Origin: Anaerobiospirillum sp. NML120449
GTDB taxonomy: Bacteria > Pseudomonadota > Gammaproteobacteria > Enterobacterales > Succinivibrionaceae
Direction of reading: 5' to 3'
Length of the DNA: 64,000 nucleotides
Assembly: GCF_023051105.1 (NCBI RefSeq)
Contig: NZ_JALKIL010000023.1
Span: 1 to 64,000 of the forward strand
Shown here: positions 29,738 through 40,100 of the stretch, piece after piece
Numbering within the stretch: the first letter of the stretch is position 1
Layout: each line of letters begins with the position of its first letter
The notes under the pieces: generated by a model
Database searches by the model: none
What the model saw: the letters and a program-made list of their open reading frames with translations, nothing else
What the model was told of the DNA's origin: nothing
Program-made: the position numbers and the translations under genes

Positions 29738-30152
29738 ATAAATACTCTGAATGGACCTGCAGCCTGAAAAACAGGGAGCTGCCAACAACTATATGGCTGC
29801 AGCAAGACTCAGCTCCGGGCAGACCAGGGCTGATCATGGCTTTTTTGCCTGCATCTGAGAAGAAAAACTATCCCAACTTTCTCCCGGTTATCAGATGCAG
29901 ATGCTGTGCAGTCTGTCACATTATGTCACAGCATAAATAAATTGGCCATAATTTAAGGGCCATGCCCCAAAAAGCACGCGCGACTGAAACTGTCAGCCAG
30001 ATTCGAGCGTACTTATGTGCTTTGCCGCCGTATCTGGAGCCATGCCGGCGGGCATGGCACGTCCGGCCATGGCACGTCCGGCCATGTAGGTCTCGTCATG
30101 GCACGTCAGGCCCGGGCAATGCTCATGGCCCAGGTGACGGTTGCTGACGGCG
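29738..30152. other. Gap between porin and HAD phosphatase genes
   Basis: No supported gene. GGCACGTCCGGCCAT occurs twice near 30056-30085. Confidence 0.4.
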
Positions 30153-30845
30153 TCAGTCCTTGAGGCACAGGGCGCGCAGGTCAGCTGTGTCCCTGAGCAT
30201 GAAGTGGGCAAACCAGTTTTCAGGATGGCCGCACTCGCGGGCTCCATAACCCCACAGGGCTGCAGCTGAGCGGGTACGGGCCCGGTTGGCCGCTATGATG
30301 TCATTGAGGTGATCGCCAATATAGACAGCATCGTAAGGGCCGATATTCATCATGTTGAGGGCCTTTAAGACCGGCTCAGGGTGAGGCTTGCTGTTCGCTA
30401 CGCTGTCGCAGCCCAGAACCACGCTCAAATCACTGTAAAAGCTGTAGTTTTTGAGCAGCTTCTCGGCCATTTCAATGTATTTGTTGGTAACCACGGCTAT
30501 TTTGATATTTGCCTTCTTCATGTCATCGAGCAGGGCGGTCATGCCCTCAAAAGCTGTGGTGCGATCGTTGATATGGTCCATGTAGTACTGGGCAAAGTAA
30601 GAGCGCATGGCTCCTGAAATGTCAGCACTGGCGTGCTCATCCTCAGGTATGCCCAGCTTGAGCATTTCACGCATGCCTGCAGTTACTCTGGTGCGGGCCA
30701 GCTCTTCATCAAGGCTCTTATAGCCAAAGTGTTCCAGAGTGGCATTACAGGCGCCAATAATGTCCGGAGCTGTGTCCAGCAGAGTGCCATCGAGGTCAAA
30801 GATTACAGCACGCGGGTGCAGGCAGGGAATGGTTTTGTCAGTCAC
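30153..30845 (-). CDS. HAD-superfamily phosphatase, phosphoglycolate phosphatase-like
   Basis: 230 aa. HAD motif I FDLDGTLLDT (about 15-24), motif II in VVTNK (about 118), motif III NSKPHPEPV (about 150-158) and motif IV YIGDHLNDIIAA (about 175). A helical cap lies between motifs I and II, as in Gph and PpaX-type enzymes. The likely substrate is 2-phosphoglycolate or another small phosphate ester; this cannot be settled by sequence alone. It lies upstream of the agmatinase stop in the same direction, about 195 bases away, and could be the tail of a speA-speB transcript. Confidence 0.85.
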   Translation of the reverse strand: MTDKTIPCLHPRAVIFDLDGTLLDTAPDIIGACNATLEHFGYKSLDEELARTRVTAGMREMLKLGIPEDEHASADISGAMRSYFAQYYMDHINDRTTAFEGMTALLDDMKKANIKIAVVTNKYIEMAEKLLKNYSFYSDLSVVLGCDSVANSKPHPEPVLKALNMMNIGPYDAVYIGDHLNDIIAANRARTRSAAALWGYGARECGHPENWFAHFMLRDTADLRALCLKD

Positions 30846-31040
30846 TTTACGGGCTCTTGATCAACAGGTGAAAACAAAGACAGACACAAAAAGGGAGGCG
30901 CCCGGCGCAGCCATGCCATAGTCAATGGCTGCTGCCGGACGGGAGGCCCGCCATGGCCATGGGCCTTGCCTCAGGGCCATGGCCCTGAGCAGTGCCCCGG
31001 AGCCGGGGACGCGCCCTTGCCGTGACGGGCTGCGGGCTTA

Positions 31041-31991
31041 TCAGGCGCGCTTTGAGGCGTGCAGATACAGCATGTCCAGGGCCAGGGTGGCGGCGGCCAG
31101 GGAGGTGATTTCGCCGTGGTCGTAGACAGGGGCGACCTCCATGACATCGTAGCCTACAATGTTGATGTTCTTAAGACCACGGATGATCTTGAGAATCCTG
31201 TCGGTGGACAGACCACCACACACTGGAGTGCCGGTGCCAGGGGCAAAGGCCGGGTCAAGGCAGTCAATGTCAAAGGTCAGATAGACAGGGTTGGAGCCTA
31301 CAGTCTTTTCGATGGAGGCCACAATATCCTCAACGCTCATGTCGTTGGCGAGGGCGCCGTGCAGTACGTTAAAGCCCAGGGACTTGTCATACTCGGTACG
31401 TATGCCTACCTGTACTGAATGCTCAGGGTCGATAAGACCTTCCATTGGTGCGTGGTAGAACATGGTGCCGTGGTCGGCATCTGAACCGTTGGAGTAGGTG
31501 TCAGAGTGGGCATCAAAGTGCAGCAGGGAGAGCTTGCCGCCGTCCTTGCAGAAATGTCTGTGATGGGCACGCAGCAGTGGCAGGGTCACAAAGTGGTCAC
31601 CGCCGAAAGTAAGGCAGGTCTTGCCGCTTTGCAGAAGCTTTAAGGTGTGGGTCTCAAGAGCGCTGGCCATGGAGCGGGCATCACCAAAGGAATAGACAAG
31701 ATCACCACAGTCGATGATGTTCAGACGGTCCTTGAGACAGAAATCCCATGGATAGCGGCAGTGTTCCCAGTCAAGCTGGGTGGAAATGGCACGTATTGCC
31801 TGAGGTCCAAAGCGTGATCCTGAGCGGCCTGAAGTGGCAATATCAAAAGGTACGCCGGTAATGGCCACGTCAGCAGTGGCCTCATAAGGATTAAAGACCA
31901 GAGGGCTGCGCAGGTAGCCAAAGCTGTTGGCTACCAGAGAGGTGTCTTCCTTATTGCCAAGGGTCTGGAAAGTCTGCTGGCACTGACTCAT
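31041..31991 (-). CDS. speB: Agmatinase
   Basis: Hydrolyses agmatine to putrescine and urea; ureohydrolase family, 316 aa, usual size. Manganese ligands are visible in [25 protein letters not shown] and [22 protein letters not shown]. The ATG overlaps the speA stop (ATGA at 31988-31991), so the two genes are translationally coupled. Together they convert arginine to putrescine by way of agmatine. Confidence 0.93.
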   Translation of the reverse strand: MSQCQQTFQTLGNKEDTSLVANSFGYLRSPLVFNPYEATADVAITGVPFDIATSGRSGSRFGPQAIRAISTQLDWEHCRYPWDFCLKDRLNIIDCGDLVYSFGDARSMASALETHTLKLLQSGKTCLTFGGDHFVTLPLLRAHHRHFCKDGGKLSLLHFDAHSDTYSNGSDADHGTMFYHAPMEGLIDPEHSVQVGIRTEYDKSLGFNVLHGALANDMSVEDIVASIEKTVGSNPVYLTFDIDCLDPAFAPGTGTPVCGGLSTDRILKIIRGLKNINIVGYDVMEVAPVYDHGEITSLAAATLALDMLYLHASKRA

Positions 31992-33871
31992 GAAATCTGA
32001 TCCTCCTCAAGGTAGGTATAGCCATACAGGCCGGTCTTAAAGTCATTGATGAACTGACGCTGCAGTTTCTCATCAAGACCACTGTCGCGTACTTCGCGGG
32101 TAAATTCGTTGAGCAGCTTTGACGGATCGAGCTGAACATACTGCAGCATGTCAGCTACGGTATCGCCCTCGTCACTGAGGCGCAGGCGCACTCTGCCATC
32201 TTCATTGACGTAAACATCAACAGCCTCGGTATCGCCAAAGAGATTGTGCATATTGCCCAGAATCTCCTGATAGGCTCCTACCATGAAAAAGCCTATATAT
32301 GGCGGATTGTCCGAGTCATACTCAGGAAATGGCATGGTGTTGGCCACATCATCTCCGTCCATATAGTGCTTGATGGCACCGTCTGAGTCACAGGTGATAT
32401 CAAGCAGTACGGCACGGCGGGTCATAGGCTGATTGAGAAATTCAAGCGGCATGACAGGGAAGAGCTGATCAATACCCCAGGCATCAGGCAGGGACTGGAA
32501 AAGCGAGAAGTTGACATAAAGCTTGTCAGCCATGCGCTCTTCAAGCTCATCAATGAGAATGCGGTGCGATTTGTTAAGCGGATCGAGCATTTTCCTGAGC
32601 TCAGAGCAGATAGAAAGGTACATCTGCTCAGCATAGGAACGATCCTCAAGGGAGTAGTCACCCACCACAAAGCCATGGTGCACGTCATTGAGATCAAGCT
32701 GACTGTCATGCAGCCACTCACGCAGGGAGCGGTGCTGCTTGCTCTCGTGCATGAGATTCCAGGTATTCCACATGGAACGCAGTGGTCTTGGGGCATCGGC
32801 AGCAGGCTCCACCACATCTGGCAGCTGGCAGATACGCTCCACACCAATGACATTGGATACCAGCACGGTGTGATAGGCTGTAAGGGCACGGCCTGACTCG
32901 GTGATTACTGTAGGCTGAGGAATGTTGTGTTCCTTACAGGCATCACCAATGGCCCAGATAATGTTGTTGGCGTACTCACAAAGGCCATAGTTGACCGAGG
33001 CGTCAGACTGGGAGCGGGTGCCTTCATAGTCCACACCAAGGCCGCCGCCCACGTCAAAGCAGTCAATAGGGGCGCCGAGCTTGACCAGCTCCACATAAAA
33101 ACGGGCTGACTCACGTACACCATTGGCAATATCACGGATATTGGACATCTGGGAGCCAAGGTGGAAGTGGATAAGCTGCAGGGAGTTGAGTTTGTCAGCA
33201 TCCTTGAGCTCTTTTACCAGGTCGAGTACCTGAGTGGCGCTCAGTCCGAACTTGGACTTTTCACCACCTGATGCCTGCCACTTGCCTGAACCCTGAGAGG
33301 CCAGACGGGCACGGACACCAAGACGCGGGGTAACACCAAGACGCTCGGCTTCCTCAAGGGCAAGGCGCAGCTCGGAGAGTTTTTCGATAACGATATAAAC
33401 CTTATGGCCCATCTTTTCGCCATTGAGAGCCATACGTATATACTCACGATCCTTGTAGCCATTACAGACAATTACGCTGCGGGTGCGGCCGGCATGGGCC
33501 AGTACCACCATGAGCTCAGCCTTGGATCCGGCCTCAAGGCCAAGGGGCTCACCTGACTGGGTAAGGCTTTCAATTACACGGCGGTGCTGATTGACCTTGA
33601 TAGGGAAAACCAGAAAGTAATCGCCCTTGTAGCCATAATTGTCACGGGCCTGACGGAAGGCGCGGTTAATGGAACGCACGCGGTGCGGGAGAATCTGCGG
33701 AAAGCAGAACAGGGCCGGCAGACGCTGGCCGCTCTTTTCACGTGAGGCTACCAGTTCAGCAAGGTCTACACGTGCCTCAGGGACATCAGGATCAGGACAG
33801 ACCTCGACATGGCCCTTTTCATTAACCTCAAAGTAGCCATTGCCCCACCAGTCCACATTAAATACGCTCAT
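31988..33871 (-). CDS. speA: Biosynthetic arginine decarboxylase
   Basis: PLP-dependent decarboxylation of arginine to agmatine. From ATG 33871 (AGGA about ten bases upstream) it is 627 aa, the usual SpeA size. The longer frame from 33907 adds 12 unconvincing residues. The N-terminus [16 protein letters not shown] is typical. The PLP lysine is in [15 protein letters not shown] (about 105). [14 protein letters not shown] (about 250) and [16 protein letters not shown] follow, and the catalytic C-terminal GVYQE-type region is present as [21 protein letters not shown]. It belongs to the alanine-racemase-fold family IV decarboxylases, not the inducible AdiA type. First gene of speA-speB. Confidence 0.95.
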   Translation of the reverse strand: MSVFNVDWWGNGYFEVNEKGHVEVCPDPDVPEARVDLAELVASREKSGQRLPALFCFPQILPHRVRSINRAFRQARDNYGYKGDYFLVFPIKVNQHRRVIESLTQSGEPLGLEAGSKAELMVVLAHAGRTRSVIVCNGYKDREYIRMALNGEKMGHKVYIVIEKLSELRLALEEAERLGVTPRLGVRARLASQGSGKWQASGGEKSKFGLSATQVLDLVKELKDADKLNSLQLIHFHLGSQMSNIRDIANGVRESARFYVELVKLGAPIDCFDVGGGLGVDYEGTRSQSDASVNYGLCEYANNIIWAIGDACKEHNIPQPTVITESGRALTAYHTVLVSNVIGVERICQLPDVVEPAADAPRPLRSMWNTWNLMHESKQHRSLREWLHDSQLDLNDVHHGFVVGDYSLEDRSYAEQMYLSICSELRKMLDPLNKSHRILIDELEERMADKLYVNFSLFQSLPDAWGIDQLFPVMPLEFLNQPMTRRAVLLDITCDSDGAIKHYMDGDDVANTMPFPEYDSDNPPYIGFFMVGAYQEILGNMHNLFGDTEAVDVYVNEDGRVRLRLSDEGDTVADMLQYVQLDPSKLLNEFTREVRDSGLDEKLQRQFINDFKTGLYGYTYLEEDQIS

Positions 33872-34911
33872 GCCAAAAATCCTGTAATCAATCCACAGTC
33901 TCAGCACCGCTGCCCCTGGCGGCTCACCTCAACCATTCCCGGCCCACCAGGCTGCGGCCTGCGTGGCCACAGGACTTGAGCCCAGGAGCCACAGGCCATA
34001 AGGCCCCGGCCCTTGTCATGCACCCGCCGGCCCGCCAGGCTGAACAGGCAGCACATGCAGGACAGGCTGAGCAGGCAGCCCCGTGTGGCCCAGGACCAGA
34101 TTCACAAGATTCTCATGGTCTCTGAGCGCGGGCTCAAGGGGAGGTGATAAGAATGCGAGGTGCAAAAAAGATCTGAGCTCAGGTAGCAGCAGTGTGTAAC
34201 TGCAGTATCAATAAATACAAGCCAGAGCCGGCTTTCCCTGTTTCAGAGCTGAAAAAAGCCCAGGCCATCCGGAAATGCTTTTCCGGCCTCCTGAGCTGTT
34301 CCCGGCCATTAACCAAGGCTCTGCTAAGTGAGTCTGCCGCCGGTTACGTTACCGGTCACGGCGCTCAGGCTGATTGTGACAAATATTGCGTCCCATAACA
34401 AGACTTTATTGGTACCAGCCTCATGCGCGCAGCCGCTATCAGCCTGCATACGGTCATGCAGCTCTCTGCCTTAAGTCCCTTGGGATGTCATACAGCAGCC
34501 GGCAGGTACTCAACGCACCAGCGTGCCCCAGAGCCTGCCGCAGGCCTTACCCTGTCCGTGCACTCGGGGAACGTGCAAGCTCAGACTCAAGGTCAGCTGC
34601 CCGTACCTGCACAGTGTCAGACGCAGAGGCAGCTCTATGAGCAGGTGCGGGCGCTGTCGTATGGACTGCCGAAGTTGCAGGCGCAGGGGCAGCTTCATGA
34701 GCAGGTGCGGGCGCTGGCGTATGGACTGCCGAAGTTGCAGGCGCAGGGACAGCTCCTTGAGCAGGTGCGGGCGCTGGCGCCATGGACCGGCAAATCAGTC
34801 GGGGCAGTGCCGGGCAGTGCCATGGTTGCAGCCCCGGGAAAAGTATCTATGTGGCCCGTCAATATGAGACTGAGGGCCATGCTTACTGTTCTAAAAGGAC
34901 CATGGTAGGGG
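33872..34911. other. Divergent intergenic region between speA and apt
   Basis: About 1 kb with no supported gene. The first 200 bases have repeated CCGGCCCGCCAGGC/CAGGCTGA words. The 60-bp repeat lies at 34620-34795. An open frame of 161 codons crosses that repeat but is not supported. Confidence 0.5.
34620..34795. repeat. 60-bp tandem repeat, 3 copies
   Basis: GAGCAGGTGCGGGCGCTG starts at 34639, 34699 and 34759, exactly 60 apart, with GCGTATGGACTGCCGAAGTT and GCAGGCGCAGGG in each unit. As 60 is 20 codons, one plus-strand frame would read a repeated QLHEQVRALAYGLPKLQAQG. No ribosome site or homology supports translation. Confidence 0.85.
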
Positions 34912-34917
34912 TATAAT
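34912..34917 (+). promoter_or_regulatory. Possible -10 element of the apt promoter
   Basis: A consensus TATAAT at 34912-34917 lies about 230 nt upstream of apt. No good -35 at proper spacing was found. A small GCTCT/AGAGC hairpin follows at 34926-34939. Confidence 0.4.
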
Positions 34918-35147
34918 CGTGTTTTGCGCTCTGAAAAGAGCACTTTCCCGGTTTTATCAGGTTTATTTGCCGGCAACACAGCAGCTGTGCCTGTGATGGG
35001 GCTGCTGTCAGGGCAGTCTCAGAGGTCGCCCTGACGGCCTGAGAGGTTGCCCTGGCAGGGGCTGCGGTGACTGTCATGTTGCTGTGCCCTGCAGGCCTGA
35101 GTGGTTTTAACAACGGCGTCTGTCACATTACGAGGTTTGAGTTAAAG

Positions 35148-35726
35148 ATGCATAATATTCTGCGTGGTCGTATCAGCGATTTTGACAATAAGATTGAGTA
35201 CATGAAGTCGACCATTACCAGCATCCAGGATTACCCTGTTCCAGGCATCCTCTTTCGTGACATTACCACCCTGTGTGAAGATGCCCGCGCCTTTGGTCTG
35301 ACCATTGACATGCTCTATGAGGCCTTTAAGGATGTCAAAATTGACAAGGTGCTGTCCTCAGAGGCCCGTGGCTTTGTCTTTGGCGCTCCTCTGGCTGCCC
35401 GTCTGGGTGCCGGCTTTGTCATGGTACGCAAGCCAGGCAAGCTGCCACGTGAGACCATGAAAGAAGAGTATCAGCTTGAGTACGGCACCAATGAGCTGCA
35501 CATGCATGTTGATTCAGTCAAGGAAGGCGAGCGCGTGCTGTGCGTAGACGATCTGCTGGCCACCGGCGGTACCATTATTGCCACCATCAAACTGGCCCAG
35601 CGAGCCGGCGCTGAGGTAGTAGGAGCCGCTTTTGTTATCGACTTGGTCGATCTGGGGGGCTGTGATAAAATCAAGGCCGAATGCGGCGTAGACAGCTTTG
35701 GCCTGCTTGATTTCCCAGGCCACTAG
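35148..35726 (+). CDS. apt: Adenine phosphoribosyltransferase
   Basis: Salvages adenine to AMP using PRPP. The core starts [20 protein letters not shown], has [28 protein letters not shown], and the PRPP-binding [18 protein letters not shown] (about 125-142). From ATG 35148 it is 192 aa; the usual size is 170-185. A start at 35193 (MKSTIT) is also possible, whereas the frame back to 35067 reads non-family residues. The gene is followed by dnaX, the same neighbour order as in Enterobacterales, but a strong terminator separates the two here. Confidence 0.93.
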   Translation: MHNILRGRISDFDNKIEYMKSTITSIQDYPVPGILFRDITTLCEDARAFGLTIDMLYEAFKDVKIDKVLSSEARGFVFGAPLAARLGAGFVMVRKPGKLPRETMKEEYQLEYGTNELHMHVDSVKEGERVLCVDDLLATGGTIIATIKLAQRAGAEVVGAAFVIDLVDLGGCDKIKAECGVDSFGLLDFPGH

Positions 35727-35912
35727 TCCCCGTCAGCGCCACCAGGCTTCGGCCGCCCAGGCCGCCATGGCTACCGTGGCCACCCCGGATGGCCCCGATG
35801 CCCTGGCATAAACCAGGGCGGCGGCCGGGTGGCAAGAATCGCCTGTACCGGTGCAATTAAGCCCTGCCCATGGCGCAGAATATGCGCCGGGCAGGGCCTG
35901 ACATAATGAGAC

Positions 35913-35959
35913 CCCAAGCCCGAAACAGTCTTAATCTGCTGTTTGGGGCTTGGGTTTTT
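35913..35959 (+). terminator. Rho-independent terminator of apt
   Basis: CCCAAGCCCGAAACAG and CTGTTTGGGGCTTGGG form a stem of about 15 bp with a 10-base loop, followed by five T. An additional GCCCTGCCC/GGGCAGGGC hairpin lies just before it (about 35864-35898). Confidence 0.9.
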
Positions 35960-35984
35960 CTGACTTTTATCACCAAGGATTTCT

Positions 35985-37196
35985 ATGGCAATGCAATCAG
36001 AAGTTGAGTACCTGGCCCTGGCCCGTAAATACCGCCCTCAGAATTTTGAGGATGTGGTAGGACAGGAGCACGTCTTAAAGGCCCTGGCTCACTCTATTGA
36101 CAGTGGCAAGACCCACCATGCCTATGTGTTTACTGGTACCCGTGGTATCGGCAAGACCACCATTGCCCGAATCTTTGCCAAAGCTCTGCAGTGTCAGGAG
36201 GGCGTAAGCTCTCACCCATGCGGCAAGTGTGAGGCCTGTGAGGGTATTACCGCCGGCGTTTTCCCTGATGTTATCGAAATCGACGCCGCCTCCCAGACCA
36301 AGGTGGACGATACCCGTCAGCTGCTGGAGAATACCCAGTACCCGCCTATTCACGCCCGCTACAAGATTTACATCATTGACGAAGTGCACATGCTCACTAC
36401 CAGCAGCTTCAATGCTCTGCTCAAGACCCTTGAGGAGCCGCCTGCCTACGTCAAATTCATTCTGGCTACCACTGATCCGCACAAGATTCCTACCACCGTG
36501 CTCTCACGCTGTCTGCAGTTCCAGCTGCGTGCTCTGAACATGGATCAGATTCAGGGTCAGATCAGATCTGTCTGCGGCAAGGAAAACATTCCTTTTGAGG
36601 CCGAGGCCGTGCTGGCCATTGCCCGAGCCGCCCGTGGCTCCATGCGTGACGCCCTGTCTCTTTGCGACCAGGCTGTTGCCCTGGGCAATGGCAAACTTGA
36701 GACCGCCACTGTCTACTCCATGCTGGGCACAGCCGGTGATTCCTTTACCGGTGCCATACTGCAGATGCTGTGCGCTCCGTCTCAGGCCGCTGCAGCCAGT
36801 ACTGCCGCAGACGCTGCCGCAGGCGGCGAGGCTGCCCCGGCTGACAATGCTGCTGCAGCCGTGAACATGACCTTTGCCACTTTGCTCGAAGAGCTGCGCC
36901 AGAAGGCTCCAAATTACCGCTCACTGCTTGATGAGCTGGTCATTGCCTTTCATGACCTGGCCCTCTATCAGCTCATTGGCCGCACCGATCTGGAAGTATT
37001 TTCCATCAACCGTCAGCTGCTTGAGCAGTATGCCCCTGTATTTACCCCTCAGCAGATTCAGCTTTACTATCAGATTGTGCTTGAGGGCGTTCAGGAGTAT
37101 CAGTATGCCACCGATGGTCGCAGTGCTTTTGAGATGACACTGCTGCGTCTGCTGGCCTTTACCCCTGAAAAAAAAAACTCTGGCGCGGTGAATTAA
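35985..37196 (+). CDS. dnaX: DNA polymerase III gamma subunit (zero-frame product of dnaX)
   Basis: Clamp-loader ATPase of the replicase, 403 aa in the zero frame. Domains I-II carry the Walker A GTRGIGKTTIARIFAKALQC (about 45-64), a four-cysteine zinc module (CQEG...CGKCEAC, about 64-81), Walker B IYIIDEVHML (about 127-136) and the SRC motif in TTVLSRCLQFQLR (about 172). Domain III extends to EMTLLRLLAF, with a short Ala-rich insert at about 262-290. The frame ends at TAA 37194, seventeen bases after a run of ten A (37168-37177). The product matches E. coli gamma in extent (domains I-III) and lacks the DnaB- and alpha-binding tau domains. These are found in the -1 frame directly downstream. 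Confidence 0.95.
   Translation: MAMQSEVEYLALARKYRPQNFEDVVGQEHVLKALAHSIDSGKTHHAYVFTGTRGIGKTTIARIFAKALQCQEGVSSHPCGKCEACEGITAGVFPDVIEIDAASQTKVDDTRQLLENTQYPPIHARYKIYIIDEVHMLTTSSFNALLKTLEEPPAYVKFILATTDPHKIPTTVLSRCLQFQLRALNMDQIQGQIRSVCGKENIPFEAEAVLAIARAARGSMRDALSLCDQAVALGNGKLETATVYSMLGTAGDSFTGAILQMLCAPSQAAAASTAADAAAGGEAAPADNAAAAVNMTFATLLEELRQKAPNYRSLLDELVIAFHDLALYQLIGRTDLEVFSINRQLLEQYAPVFTPQQIQLYYQIVLEGVQEYQYATDGRSAFEMTLLRLLAFTPEKKNSGAVN
37168..37177 (+). promoter_or_regulatory. A10 slippage site in dnaX (-1 frameshift to tau)
   Basis: Ten consecutive A residues span GAA AAA AAA AAC. In the zero frame the stop TAA follows at 37194, and in the +1 frame a TGA follows at 37189. Only the -1 frame is open beyond. 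No Shine-Dalgarno-like stimulator upstream and no strong hairpin just downstream were seen, which favours transcriptional slippage (as in Thermus dnaX) over E. coli-style ribosomal frameshifting. A length error of one base in the run is the alternative. Confidence 0.75.
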
Positions 37197-40100
37197 ACAC
37201 AGTAGCCACCCCTTCTGTCTCATCCCTTATCTCTTCAGCAGCTCTGGGGGCTCAAGGCCTGACCGGCAGCTCAGCTGCGCCTTTCGATCCCACTTCCATG
37301 CTGGCAAGCGAACTGGGCGGTCTGATGCCCGGCTCTGCCAGAAATGCCTCAGCTGCCGCTATTGCCGCCCTTCATCAGGAGGCCGCTGCCATCAATGCCC
37401 AGGGCCCCGCCAGCCCGGCTGCCGCTGCAGCCGCTGGCGCCGCTGCTGGCGCAGCCGGCGCTGCTGCCCCGGCCCCGTCCATTCGCCCTCTTGGTCAGGG
37501 CGATACCCGCATGTTGCTGCAGGCTATTACCAAAGGTCCTCAGGAGTGCGAGCGCTGCATTGACAGCCTGAGCGCTCAGCTGGGCTTTAATGCTCAGCAG
37601 CGCGAGGAAATCATCCGTCTGGCCCAGACTCTCAGTGCCAGTCAGGCCGTCGTGGCCTCAGCCCGTGCTTCCTTAAGTCAGGGGCAGCGTAATAACAGCA
37701 ATCAGAAGCGCAATCTTGAGCAGCTGCAGCACAGCCTTGGAATAGACCCCGATAAAAACTCCAGCCAGCCGCGCAAGGACATAGGCAGTAATATCGGCTA
37801 TTACCACGAGGGCCAGGGGGCCGAGGGCAGCCTGGGTGAAGGTCATACCCTGCCAACTCCGGCTCAGCGTGCCGCCCTGATAGCCTCCAATACCCGCCTT
37901 GCCATGGAGCAGGCAGCTGCCGCTGCTTCCGCCGGCGCCGCCGCCGGCGACGCAGCCGATGACAGCGAGGCTCTTGCCTCTCTTGATCATGGCGCTGATG
38001 ACTATGATGACCATGATGGTAAGGGCGGCACCGGCCAGCCTGGCGGTAAGGCCATGGCCGGCAGCTTTGACGGCCGCAAGAAAATCGATACCACTTCACG
38101 CTTTGATTACAGCGATCAGGCCCGTGATCTGGAGACTATACACAAGGGCGGAGTAGGATTTAATACCCGTTATCTTGAGCTCAATGCTCATGCTGAGGAT
38201 CCGGCCAGGGTCCAGCAGGAAATGGAGGAGCGCCGCCACTATACCGAGATGGCCGCCCGCGTGCTCGATTACTTTGTTGTGCTGGACAGCTCCCATGAGC
38301 GCAGCAACCAGACAGCCATTAAAAACAGCCGCGTCAAGGACACCAATGCCGAGCTGCTCAACCTCAGCAATGTCATCAGCGGCTTTAACACCATTAATGA
38401 AAACAGGGCCAACGGCCTGCCACCAGGCACGGGCCTGCCTCAGAGTACCCCGGCAGCACAGGGCGCCTCAGGCAGTGACCTGTCCATAAGCCCGGCCGCA
38501 GCCGGCACCGCCGCTGCCACAGCGGCCGCTGACAGCAGCGCCGATGACGCTGACGATTTTGTATTTGATCAGGTAGACCACCATGGTTATCAGGTAGGCA
38601 GTGAGCACCATCTGGGCGCTCAGTTTGCCGGATCCGTATCTCTTGAAAACAATGACGCCAGCAACCTTGGTTCCATAGAAGAGCTCCCATCCGGTCCGGC
38701 CCCGGCCCCAGCTCCGGCCCAGGCAACAGACGCCGACATCGCCGCTGCTGCCGTCCCGGCCCCGGTCACTGACGCCACTGAGGATCAGGACCAGGCCGCC
38801 GCAGCCGGTCAGGCACAGCCAGCTGAGGCTGTTCAGGATGCTCAGGCTGCCGGGCAGTCAATTGCTGATGCCCAGGTGCACAGCAGTGAGTCTGCATCTG
38901 CAGCTGAAGCTGCAGCTGAAGCTCAGGCTGAGGTCGGCAGTGAAGCCACTCAGGCAGATGCCGGCGCTGATGCCGCTCTGGCAGAGGGTGATGGCGCCGC
39001 TGCTGATGCTTCTGCAGATGCTGCCAGCACAGTTGCATACAGTGTTGCACCTGCAGCTGCAGGGGGCGAAGATTCCGGATCGTCCAAGGAAGCTGCCCGC
39101 TCTGAGGCTGAGGAGCAGCCTCATGGTGATGAGGTGGTCACTGCAGCAGCTGACAGTGGTTCCGCTTCCGGGGCTACCCTGGAGATCGCGGCCGGCTTTA
39201 CCCCTGTATCTCTGTCCTCAGGGGCTGAGGACAACCAGGCTGCTGCAGCTGCAGCTCCTGAGGTTAAGGCAAAGCGCACTGTTGCCCGTACCGATAATGC
39301 CCGCAAGGCCCTTAAGGGCATAGCTTCGAATCTTGCTGACGATGAGGGCTTTGATGAGCTGGACTCCTCTGTCGATGACATTATGGGTACCAGCTTTTCT
39401 GACCTGAGCATCAGTGAGCCACCAGCAGCTCAATTAGGTGAGATTACTCCGGCATCATCAGCACCGGAAATTGCTCCAAATGCTGAGGGCGCTGCGCTCC
39501 ATTGGACAGCCTCCGACGCTGACGACGGCGGCGCCCTGAGTGCAGCGGCAAAATCAGATAAGCAGGCTGTCTTACAGGCTGTGACTGATGTCGCCGCTGC
39601 AGCAGCTGCATCAGCAGGCGTGCAGGGGGCAGCTGCCACCGTACCTGACAGCGACTTGCCACCATGGCACATGGGTGATTCGGACAGCCGTACTCTGCTT
39701 AAGGATCAGAACGCATGGCAAAAGAGCGCTGCCATAGCGGCAGCGGCACAAGAGGGCAAGAGCACCCGTCCGTCAGCTGATCTGTCCGGTGGCAGTGCGC
39801 TGTCAGCTGAGGTTATGGCCGAGGTTAAGCCTGTTTCTCTGAGCCTTGCGGCCGCAGCAGCCGAGGCTGCTGACTATGGCGACGACCTGATGCCTGCGCC
39901 AGTAGTGAGCGCATCCGCTCCAGCACCTGGTGCTCAAGATGCCGCTGCAGCCGCAGCGGATATCACTCCGGCAGCGGACGCCATGGCTGATGCCGCTGGT
40001 GATCTGACAGACGGGGCTGGTGGCCATGATCATGCCGAGGGCGGCAGCAGCGGCTTTGATACCGCAGTGGCGCAGCAGTCAGGCGCCTCCATGGACATCG

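Noticed and set aside
33872-33907. Longer speA start at 33907
   Set aside because: The extra 12 residues do not match the family start; ATG 33871 has AGGA at a proper distance.
34423-34908. 161-codon open frame with a 20-residue repeat (QLHEQVRALAYGLPKLQAQG)
   Set aside because: It is a translation of the 60-bp tandem repeat. No ribosome site, signal or family features; flanking codons are random-looking.
37168-37177. Treating dnaX as a frameshifted pseudogene
   Set aside because: dnaX is essential, both halves have intact motifs, and slippage at A runs in dnaX is established; a sequencing error remains possible but not decay.
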